From NCBI GenBank assembly GCA_964520445.1, contig CAZFNU010000026.1, forward strand, positions 1-9,948: a stretch of DNA of 9,948 nt, given 5' to 3'. This stretch comes from CAZFNU01 sp964520445 (GTDB lineage Bacteria; Patescibacteriota; Minisyncoccia; UBA6257; JAKLIH01). The notes under the pieces are model-generated. The model did no database searches. It had not been told where the DNA came from and saw only the letters and a program-made list of their open reading frames with translations. Positions 1 to 6,387 of the stretch are shown piece after piece; the stretch's first letter is position 1; each line of letters starts with the position of its first letter. Both the position numbers and the translations under genes were made by a program.

Positions 1-80
1 GCTAATAAAGCTAGGATAGCTAATACTATCATAAGCTCTACTAGAGTGAAGGAATATTTTTTAGAGTTTGAATTATTCAT
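1..80 (-). CDS. Type IV prepilin, N-terminal fragment (runs off window)
   Basis: Only the first 26 codons are inside the window. The ATG at 80 opens a short basic leader (MNNSNSKKYS) followed by FTLVELMIVLAILALL, the class III prepilin signal: a cleavage site before Phe, Glu at mature position +5 and an unbroken hydrophobic helix. Such proteins are inserted in the cytoplasmic membrane, cut and N-methylated by the prepilin peptidase, and assembled into type IV pili or pseudopili. The residue before the cleavage site is Ser rather than the usual Gly (Ala is tolerated). The gene starts 11 nt after the coiled-coil gene ends and probably shares its promoter. There is no Shine-Dalgarno sequence. 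Whether this is the major pilin or a minor one cannot be told from the fragment. Confidence 0.8.
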   Translation of the reverse strand, partial: MNNSNSKKYSFTLVELMIVLAILALL

Positions 81-91
81 ATACCAAAAAA

Positions 92-385
92 TTAAACCTT
101 ATCAAATTGTAATTTAGCCATATTTTTATGGCATTCTTCATGAGAAACTTTGTCATCTAATTGCTCTCCTACGGAATGAAAATTATCTTTAAATACGTCT
201 TTTAATCTTTCTTCCGTTGATCCGAGAGTTGATTCCAATGCTAATTTAAAATTATGATCTAATTGCTCAACAACAATTCCTGTTTGTTGTATAAACATAT
301 TTTTAATATCCTCATTTTGCTTAGTAAATTTCTCTTCCAAAACAACTTCTAACTCTTTTTTTGTAATTGATTTTTCTTCTTCCAT
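92..385 (-). CDS. Small charged coiled-coil protein, function unknown
   Basis: This is a 97-residue soluble protein with no signal peptide or membrane segment. It is rich in Glu, Lys and Asp with heptad-like hydrophobic spacing through most of its length (for instance KKELEVVLEEKF near the start and the LDDKVSHEE stretch near residues 76-84), so a helical coiled coil is likely. Similar short coiled-coil proteins of unknown role are common in small bacterial genomes and phages; I do not recognise a specific family. It has its own well-formed promoter in the preceding 83-nt gap and ends 11 nt before a prepilin start, so the two are probably co-transcribed. The ATG at 385 is the first possible start after the promoter. 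The stop is TAA. It contains no tryptophan codon. Confidence 0.7.
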   Translation of the reverse strand: MEEEKSITKKELEVVLEEKFTKQNEDIKNMFIQQTGIVVEQLDHNFKLALESTLGSTEERLKDVFKDNFHSVGEQLDDKVSHEECHKNMAKLQFDKV

Positions 386-413
386 ATGTATATATTAATT
401 TGTTATTAACTCT

Positions 414-442
414 ATTATACACCCTTTCTATTAAAAAATCAA
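414..442 (-). promoter_or_regulatory. Sigma70-type promoter for coiled-coil gene and prepilin
   Basis: On the minus strand there is a TTGATT -35 box (437-442, 4 of 6 consensus bases), a 17-nt spacer and a perfect TATAAT -10 box (414-419). The ATG at 385 lies 28 nt beyond the -10 box, giving a 5' leader of roughly 20-25 nt. The element sits in the largest intergenic gap of the window (386-468), right after the RodZ-like gene ends with TAG. I found no hairpin with a T-tract in this gap, so a terminator for the upstream unit is not evident. Confidence 0.7.
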
Positions 443-468
443 GTGTCTATATAAAGTTTTCCACAGGT

Positions 469-1182
469 CTAAGGATTTAACGCAGTAGTATTGGTAGTAC
501 TACTTGTTGTAGTATCTGGTACAATTGTCGTACTCGTAGTACTATTATAAACTACTTTTCTTAAAATAGTACTTGTCTTACCCATATTATTCTTAGCAAT
601 AATTAATATATTATTAACCCCTGATTCTAACGCTAAGATATAATCAAAATTCCCCTCTTTATCAAAATTAACTACTTCTCCGTTAATCATAAATTCTTTA
701 GTGCGTAAAACTTTTCCTTTAATCTCTACTGATGGTGCATCAGAACTTAAATCTGTAACTGGATAATATATATCTATCTTTGGTGGTAATAACAAACTAG
801 AAGCTTGAAAAAGAATAAAAAAACCAACTAATCCTAAAAACAAACTTAAGAATAATTTAGAAAAATTCCATTTAGATGACATTCTTTTATTCTCCTTAAA
901 TAATTTATCATGCCTTGTATTAATGTTTTTATCTTCAATTAAATAATTATCAAATTTATTAATCATTACTTCCTTATCTAAATCACATACTTCACAGTAT
1001 TTAGAAACAATCCCTCTAATAAAAATCTTTGGAGGTAATTTTTCAAAATTCTCTGTTTCAATATTAACTAAATGTTCTACTTTAATATGAGTCCTGGCAG
1101 ACATTTTTTCAATAGAAATCCCTAGCTTTTCTCGGCTTTCTTTTAAAACCATCCCCAAATGTATTATTTCATGTTCTGTCAT
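469..1182 (-). CDS. RodZ-like membrane protein: cytoplasmic HTH, one TM helix, Ig-like outer domain
   Basis: The 237-residue product has three parts. Residues about 8-70 form a RodZ-type helix-turn-helix domain, with hallmarks LKESREKLGISIEKMS, the IETENFEKLP element and FIRGIVSKYCEVCDLD. A basic linker leads to one transmembrane helix at about 110-132. Residues about 138-212 look like a small beta-sandwich/Ig-like domain (PVTDLSSDAPSVEIKGKV, then alternating beta-strand pattern), and 214-237 is a Thr/Ser-rich tail. In RodZ the HTH domain binds MreB and links the cytoskeleton to cell-wall synthesis; whether this protein does that is inference, because mreB is not in the window. The gene starts 11 nt after ftsK ends, pointing to co-transcription with a division gene. 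One Trp is encoded by TGG at residue 105. The stop is TAG. Confidence 0.75.
   Translation of the reverse strand: MTEHEIIHLGMVLKESREKLGISIEKMSARTHIKVEHLVNIETENFEKLPPKIFIRGIVSKYCEVCDLDKEVMINKFDNYLIEDKNINTRHDKLFKENKRMSSKWNFSKLFLSLFLGLVGFFILFQASSLLLPPKIDIYYPVTDLSSDAPSVEIKGKVLRTKEFMINGEVVNFDKEGNFDYILALESGVNNILIIAKNNMGKTSTILRKVVYNSTTSTTIVPDTTTSSTTNTTALNP
472..545 (-). repeat. Low-complexity Thr/Ser-rich coding stretch
   Basis: The 3' end of the RodZ-like gene is built mostly from Thr and Ser codons (ACT, ACA, AGT, ACG) and contains many short near-palindromic GTAGTAC/AGTACTAC units. The encoded tail, residues 214-237, would lie outside the membrane. Such regions are prone to slippage and length variation between strains. 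It may be a flexible stalk or a glycosylation target; neither can be shown from sequence. Confidence 0.5.
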
Positions 1183-1193
1183 GTTAAATAAAA

Positions 1194-3410
1194 TTAATAA
1201 TTATCTTCATCTAAAATCCCATTATCTATAACTGGTTTTCCCCCTGGTTTCATTTCATGTTCGCTAAAGAACAGTTCTCGTGGTTTGGCTCCATCAGCAG
1301 GACCTATAACTCCTCTTTCTTCTAACATATCTAATAATTTAGCTGCCCTCGCATATCCTACTCCTAATCGACGCTGGAATAAAGAAGCAGATGCTTTATT
1401 AAATTGTTTTACTACTGCTAAGGCTTCTTCATATTTTTCATCTTCTTCCCCTTTATCATAATCTTCTAAATTAATCCCTCCAGTAAATACAGAACCTACT
1501 GGACCATTATTTTTACCATTCCCGTTCTTTTCTTGTAAAGTTTGTTCCAATGATTCATCAACCTCCATCCCTACATCTTGCTGATGAATAAAATCAACAA
1601 CTCTGTTAACTTCATTTTCATTTAAAAATGCTCCTTGTAACCTAACTGGTTTTGAATTATCAGGGGCTAGATATAACATATCGCCATGCCCTAATAATTT
1701 TTCTGCTCCTTGTCCATCTAATATGGTACGAGAATCAATTTGTGAAGCTACCTGAAAAGCTACCCTACAAGTAATATTAGCTTTAATTAACCCTGTAATA
1801 ACTTCTACAGATGGTCTTTGAGTAGAGATAACTAAATGAATTCCTGTAGCACGAGCCATCTGAGCTAAACGTACAATAGCTCCTTCAATTTCTTTCCCAT
1901 ATTGCATCATCAAATCTGCTAACTCATCAATGACAATTACAATATATGGTATTTGTTCTTCATCTCTTTTATTCATTTTTTCATTATAGCTTTCAATGTC
2001 TCTACTATGATTAGATAATAATAATCCATATCTTCGATCCATTTCAGAAATAGCTCAACGTAAAGCTGGTAAAACTTTTTTACAATCTGTAATAACTGGA
2101 GTTAACAAATGAGGAATTCCATCATAATGAGATAATTCAACTCTTTTAGGATCAACTAAAATTAATTTTAAAGTTTCAGGTGTATTTCTGAATAACAAAG
2201 AAGTAATTAAAGTATGAATACAAACTGATTTACCAGATCCAGTGGCTCCCGCAATCAACATATGAGGCATACGAGCAATATCAATATATCTTGGTCTATT
2301 AGCTACGTCCCTTCCTAAAGGAATAGCTAATAAAGCCTTGCTAGTTTGGAATTCTTCAGTGCTTAACATGTTTCTTAATTTAACCAAAGCTACTGATTTA
2401 TTAGGAATTTCAATCCCTACTAAAGATTTACCAGGGATTGGAGCTTCAATACGTAAAGGATGAGCTGCTAGAGTTAAAGATAAATCATTTTGTAATCCTG
2501 TAATTCTAGATAATTTAACTCCTTCAGCTGGTTTTAAGGTATATTGAGTTACTGTAGGCCCAATACATATTTCTCCCATCTCTACTTCAATACCAAAATT
2601 CTGTAAAGTTCTTTTAATAATATTTGCATTAGCTCTTACGTCTCCCACTGTAGGTTTTCCTGAATCATTTTCTAATAAATCAATAGGAGGTAATTTATAA
2701 TTTGCAAATTTTTGTTTAGCTAATAAATTTAATTCTTTTTCTTCTTTATGAGTGTCTGCCATTCTTACTTCTTCTAATTTCTGTTGCCCCCTATCTTCAA
2801 CTACTTTCTTCTCTTCCAAGTCTTCTGGCAAAACAATAGTAGTCTCTGGCTCTGCAATAACGCAACTATCTTTCTTGAATAACTTTGTTAATCAAGAAAA
2901 ATTCAAAGCCAATTCAAAAGCTACTAATAATCCAGCGATAAATAAACTAATTAAAATAATAGATCCAGCTCATACCCCAAAAGGTTTTGTAATCAAAGCA
3001 CTAAATAAACCAAGATATCCTCCTTGCCCTTTAAACATTACTTCAATCAACCCTAATAAACTCAAAACCATTAAAGTAAATCCTAAAGGAGTTACCCAAN
3101 NNNNNNNNNAAGAATTAAAATGATGATTTTGCCTACTACGAATTAATTGTATTCCTAAAGCTATACAAGTTAAAGGTAATAAAAAGTAACCTATACCTAC
3201 TAACTTAGTTAGTAGGTTATAAATTCCCTGCCCTACAGGTCCTGCTAATTTAAAGAAACTTAATACTAAAATAATTGCAAAACAAAAATAGAAAACAGCA
3301 AAAATACCAATCTTCACTTCCAAAGCTAACAAAGCTAAGGGATTGGATGTTTTTTCCACTTCCTGTTTTAAAGCTTTTTTCTGCTCTTTTTGATCTTTTT
3401 TATTAGCCAT
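1194..3410 (-). CDS. ftsK: DNA translocase FtsK (three in-frame TGA = Trp)
   Basis: The 738-residue product is a complete FtsK/SpoIIIE translocase that pumps chromosome ends across the closing division septum. The N-terminal part (about 25-175) holds four hydrophobic membrane segments, followed by a charged linker. The motor has Walker A GATGSGKS at 388-395, LILVDPKRVE shortly after, and Walker B IVIVIDE ending at 496. The C-terminal winged-helix gamma domain, which reads orienting DNA sequences, is at about 660-718 (FQRRLGVGYARAAKLLDMLE). Under the standard code the gene is broken by TGA at 2970-2972, 2892-2894 and 2055-2057 (residues 147, 173, 452). The last gives ALRWAISEMDRRY, where the family has Trp. 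The reading frame also continues across a 10-N gap. One Trp is TGG (3096-3098). It starts 52 nt after the protease gene, behind a candidate promoter. The stop is TAA. Confidence 0.95.
3100..3109. other. Assembly gap of 10 N inside ftsK
   Basis: Ten undetermined bases interrupt the FtsK membrane domain between its second and third hydrophobic segments. The frame on both sides agrees if the gap is exactly 10 nt (or differs by a multiple of three), so it does not indicate a broken gene. Residues around 101-104 are unknown. Confidence 0.99.
3195..3217. repeat. Perfect 10-bp inverted repeat with 3-nt loop inside ftsK
   Basis: The plus strand reads ACCTACTAAC, then TTA, then GTTAGTAGGT, two perfectly complementary 10-nt arms. 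It lies inside the coding sequence of the second FtsK membrane segment (residues NLLTKLVG), about 85 nt from the N gap. No T-tract follows on the coding strand, so it does not look like a terminator. It may be chance in AT-rich coding DNA, or a structure that hindered sequencing or assembly. Confidence 0.6.
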
Positions 3411-3432
3411 ATAATTACATTTAGATATTTAA

Positions 3433-3461
3433 ATTCTATCAAATTTCCTACTAAAATACAA
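3433..3461 (-). promoter_or_regulatory. Candidate extended -10 promoter for ftsK
   Basis: On the minus strand, TTGTAT (3456-3461, 3 of 6 consensus) is followed by a 17-nt spacer and TAGAAT (3433-3438, 5 of 6), with TGA directly before the -10 box giving the TGn extension. It lies in the 52-nt gap between the protease stop and the ftsK ATG at 3410, leaving a leader of about 15-20 nt. In AT-rich DNA chance matches are common, but position, spacing and the TGn extension agree. Confidence 0.5.
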
Positions 3462-3462
3462 G

Positions 3463-4092
3463 TTAAATAGCTACCCCTGTGAATAACTTAAATACTATAG
3501 AAGCTAAGTAAAGTATTATATTATACCCAAATAAAATAACTACCAATAATATCATAAAACTAAATCTACTCAATAACTGCTCTACCTTATTCCCCCTAGT
3601 AAAAAAGAAAAGAATCTTTGATCCGTCAAATGGTGGAATAGGTATTAAATTAAATATTCCTCATACACAATTGATTAAAACAATAAAAGAGATAAAATCA
3701 AAAACTCCTTGGCTAAAATGGAATATATAATTGAATCTTAAAATAATACCAAATATAAAAGCTAACAAAAAATTAGCCATTGGTCCTGCCATCGCAATCA
3801 ATGCCGCACCTGATAAAGGTCTTTTTAAATTAAATGGATTATATGGAACTGGTTTAGCTCATCCAAAAGCAAATCGAAACCCAGTAGCAATAAAAGAAAA
3901 TATTGGAACTAAAAATGAACCAACAGGATCTAAATGTCTGATTGGGTTTAAAGATAATCTCCCCATATCTTTAGCTGTTGTATCCCCTAGTATCAAAGCC
4001 ATAGTTCCATGAGAAATCTCATGTAAAATCAAAGAGTATAATATAATAACATAGCGTAATATTACTGATAACATTTCTATACTGCCTTGCAT
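3463..4092 (-). CDS. Site-2 protease family (M50) intramembrane metalloprotease, two TGA = Trp
   Basis: The 209-residue polytopic membrane protein belongs to the compact M50 group without a PDZ domain. The zinc site is visible: HEISH at 24-28 in the first helix and the third ligand in the NLIPIPPFDG motif (Asp156). The conserved GWAKPVPYNP loop lies at 77-86, followed by LSGAALIAMAGPMANFLLA. These enzymes cut membrane-embedded substrates; the substrate here is unknown. Under the standard code the gene breaks at TGA 3859-3861 (residue 78, Trp of GWAKPVP) and 3661-3663 (residue 144, just before IFNLIPIPP). No TGG is used. It starts 9 nt after the preceding gene and has no Shine-Dalgarno sequence; Met7 is a possible alternative start. 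The stop is TAA. Confidence 0.92.
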
Positions 4093-4101
4093 ATTTTAAA
4101 T

Positions 4102-4644
4102 TTAAAGTTTTTTTAAATTTTCTATTCCCTCTTGAAAAACCCTTACAATATCACTAGCTTCCAAATCTGTTAACTGGTATTCTTCTGTGTCTAAAATATT
4201 CTGAACTTGTTGATGAACTGTTTTTAATTGATCTAAATTTGGTAAAAATTCTTCCTTAATATTATTTAATTTATCAGTTAAAGTATTACCTTTAAATCCT
4301 ATTTCTTCCAAAGTCTTATCAAAATAATTCTCTGTCTCTGCTAAAGCTAGTTTAGCTATTAACATATTATCTTCTTTAAATTTCTTATCTATGGATTCAA
4401 AAAAATGTTTTATAGCCTTATCATCTAATTTACATCGAGTAAATTTTTGTTTTACTGCATTGGTTAAATGCGATAAATGATGTAATTTAATAAATAGAAA
4501 TATAATACCCAAGACCAGTAAAGATGAAATTAATAATCCAAATCTACGTAAATTAAATATTAAACTAGGCACATTTACTACCTGTTGGTTATTATATATA
4601 TCCGCAAAAGCTTTAAACATAGCTGAGAAATTTGGATCTGTCAT
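4102..4644 (-). CDS. Membrane-anchored protein with possible degenerate HEPN-like domain
   Basis: This 180-residue protein has one predicted transmembrane helix at about 36-53, flanked by basic residues, and a helical, charged, probably cytoplasmic domain from about 60 to 180. The domain order (a helix with MLIAKLALAETENYFDKTL, then IGFKGNTLTDKLNNI, then a VHQQVQNI helix, then a final helix) resembles, from memory, a family of short hypothetical proteins common in Patescibacteria whose equivalent of VHQQVQNI reads like AHxxRNxIAH, an RN-xxx-H HEPN-type motif. Here the Arg and the final His are missing, so catalysis would not be expected. That family link is inference. The ATG overlaps the gatA stop (TAATG), so translation is probably coupled to GatA; the protease gene follows after 9 nt. 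There are no Trp codons. The stop is TAA. Confidence 0.7.
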   Translation of the reverse strand: MTDPNFSAMFKAFADIYNNQQVVNVPSLIFNLRRFGLLISSLLVLGIIFLFIKLHHLSHLTNAVKQKFTRCKLDDKAIKHFFESIDKKFKEDNMLIAKLALAETENYFDKTLEEIGFKGNTLTDKLNNIKEEFLPNLDQLKTVHQQVQNILDTEEYQLTDLEASDIVRVFQEGIENLKKL

Positions 4645-6077
4645 TAGAATTGAAAATTAATATTTTTTTCTAAATTCTTTGCTAAACTCAAGACCTTTAA
4701 ATCTTCATTTCTTTTTCCAATAATTTGTAATCCTATTGGTAATCCTAAAGAATCTTTAGCTAGTGGTATACTAATTGCTGGTAATCCTGCTAAATTAGCA
4801 GATACTGTAAATATATCAGACAAATACATAGCAATAGGATCTAAGTTCTTTTCATTGATATTAAAAGCTGTAGTAGGGCTAGTGGGAGTTAAAATAAAAT
4901 CAACTTCTTTAAATACATTATCAAAATCAGCAGATATCAATGCTCTTACTTTCTGAGCTTTAATATAATAATCTTCATAATACCCCTTAGATAATACATA
5001 GGTTCCTATTAAAATTCTTCTTTTAACTTCTTGTCCTAACTTCTTTCCTCGAGTTTTAAAATATAAATCCGATAAACTCTCAATTCCTAAAGTCATCTTT
5101 AATTGATTAAAATCTGTTCCATAACGTATATTATCAAATCTAGCCAAATTAGCACTAACTTCTGCTGGAGCTATAATATGATATGTAGGTAAAGAATACT
5201 GAGTATTAGGTAAACTAATTTCTTTAATATTGAAACCTAACCCTTTTAATTTTTCAATGAAATCCCTAACTGATTTTTCAACTTCAATATTAATTCCTGA
5301 AACAAAATATTCTTTTGGTATTCCTATTGATATATTACTTCCAATTTGCGAATCAAAAGACAATATATCAGTGCTAGTAGAATCAAATTCATCTTTACCA
5401 GATATGATTTTAAAAACTTTTTCACAATCTTCTACATATTTACTAATGGGACCAATAACATCTAATGAAGAACTCATGGCTATTAAACCAAATCTTGAAA
5501 CAGCCCCATAACTAGGTTTAAACCCAACTACTCCACAGAAACTAGCTGGTTGACGAACAGATCCAGCTGTATCAGAACCTAGAGCAATATGCACGAGTGT
5601 TGCAGAAACTGAAACTGCCGATCCACCAGAAGAACCCCCAGAAACCCTATTTAAATCATATGGGTTATGACAAACTCCAAAAGCCGATGTTTCATTAGAA
5701 GAACCCATGGCAAATTCATCCATATTAGTTTTCCCAATAATAATTCCTCCGGCTTCTTTAATTCTTTTAATTGCCGTTGCATCTAAAGGAGAGATATAGT
5801 CTTCTAATATTTTAGATCCAGCAGTACATATACCATCTTTAATTAAAATATTATCTTTAATCCCAAATAAAATTCCTTCTAATGGTTTTAAGGGAATATT
5901 ATCTTTAATATGTAAATCTACAATTTCTGCTTCTTTCAAAGCATCATCTCTTCGTAGATTAATAATACAATTCAATGAAGAATTTTCCTTTAAAATCTTA
6001 TCGAAACATTTCTTAACCATATCTACGCAGGTATATTCTTTATTCATTAATTCATTTTGTATTTTCTCTATTAACAT
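4644..6077 (-). CDS. gatA: Aspartyl/glutamyl-tRNA amidotransferase subunit A
   Basis: The 477-residue protein is the amidase subunit of GatCAB, which turns misacylated Glu-tRNA(Gln) and/or Asp-tRNA(Asn) into Gln-tRNA(Gln)/Asn-tRNA(Asn) using ammonia released from glutamine. The amidase-signature fold is clear: FGIKDNI carries catalytic Lys74, GGSSGGSA carries cis-Ser149, and GSDTAGSVRQPA carries nucleophile Ser173, with the spacing seen in characterised amidase-signature enzymes. The C-terminal NLAGLPAISIPL and GLPIGLQIIG motifs are also present. Length is normal for the family. It starts 9 nt after gatC and shares one base with the next gene (TAATG). It contains no Trp codon of either kind, which is why it is intact even under the standard code. 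GatB, the third subunit, is not in the window. Confidence 0.97.
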   Translation of the reverse strand: MLIEKIQNELMNKEYTCVDMVKKCFDKILKENSSLNCIINLRRDDALKEAEIVDLHIKDNIPLKPLEGILFGIKDNILIKDGICTAGSKILEDYISPLDATAIKRIKEAGGIIIGKTNMDEFAMGSSNETSAFGVCHNPYDLNRVSGGSSGGSAVSVSATLVHIALGSDTAGSVRQPASFCGVVGFKPSYGAVSRFGLIAMSSSLDVIGPISKYVEDCEKVFKIISGKDEFDSTSTDILSFDSQIGSNISIGIPKEYFVSGINIEVEKSVRDFIEKLKGLGFNIKEISLPNTQYSLPTYHIIAPAEVSANLARFDNIRYGTDFNQLKMTLGIESLSDLYFKTRGKKLGQEVKRRILIGTYVLSKGYYEDYYIKAQKVRALISADFDNVFKEVDFILTPTSPTTAFNINEKNLDPIAMYLSDIFTVSANLAGLPAISIPLAKDSLGLPIGLQIIGKRNEDLKVLSLAKNLEKNINFQF

Positions 6078-6086
6078 ATTAAAAAA

Positions 6087-6383
6087 TTAATTTTCATCAT
6101 TAAAAATATTTGGTACAGCTACTAAATTACCATTTCTTTCTGGTATATCATTAATCAAAGTCTCTCTACTAAAATTTTCTTCTCTTATTGTATCTTCTCT
6201 TGTTACATTTGTATTTAAACTTCCTCCTAAAGTTAATTTAACATCCTTAACATCAACTCCTGATAATGTATTAACATATTCCAAAATCTTATCAACATCT
6301 AATGTTAATTTCTCTTTCTCTTCTTCGGATATTTCTAATCTTGCTAATTCTAATAGGTGATTAACTTCTTCTTTTGAAACCAT
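6087..6383 (-). CDS. gatC: Aspartyl/glutamyl-tRNA amidotransferase subunit C
   Basis: The 98-residue protein matches GatC, the small subunit that wraps around GatA and stabilises the GatCAB complex. Visible family signs are the N-terminal VNHLLELARLEISEEEKE helix, the DVDKILEYVNTLSGVDV stretch, and the C-terminal part with REDTIREE and the GNLVAVPNIF ending that resembles the family's final VPxV/I motif. It begins 4 nt after the ligA stop and ends 9 nt before gatA, so the three genes are almost surely one transcript. The stop is TAA. There are no Trp codons. The upstream sequence GTAATTAT before ATG is the same as before ftsK and contains no Shine-Dalgarno motif. Confidence 0.95.
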   Translation of the reverse strand: MVSKEEVNHLLELARLEISEEEKEKLTLDVDKILEYVNTLSGVDVKDVKLTLGGSLNTNVTREDTIREENFSRETLINDIPERNGNLVAVPNIFNDEN

Positions 6384-6387
6384 ATAA

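Noticed and set aside
420..468. Intrinsic terminator after the RodZ-like gene
   Set aside because: There is a run of T on the minus strand, but no stable GC-containing stem precedes it.
472..560. Tandem repeat or CRISPR-like array
   Set aside because: The repeated GTAGTAC/AGTACT units are irregular and explained by Thr/Ser codons; there are no constant repeats with unique spacers.
2043..2057. FtsK split into two genes or a pseudogene at the TGA
   Set aside because: The frame is unbroken, the TGA sits at a Trp position of the family, motifs on both sides are intact and four other genes show the same pattern, so it is one recoded gene.
2752..3123. Plus-strand open frames at 2752-3123, 3731-4012, 5230-5511 and 6749-7117
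   Set aside because: They lie opposite well-supported genes, have no recognisable domains and arise because the opposite strand lacks stops; one even runs into the N gap.
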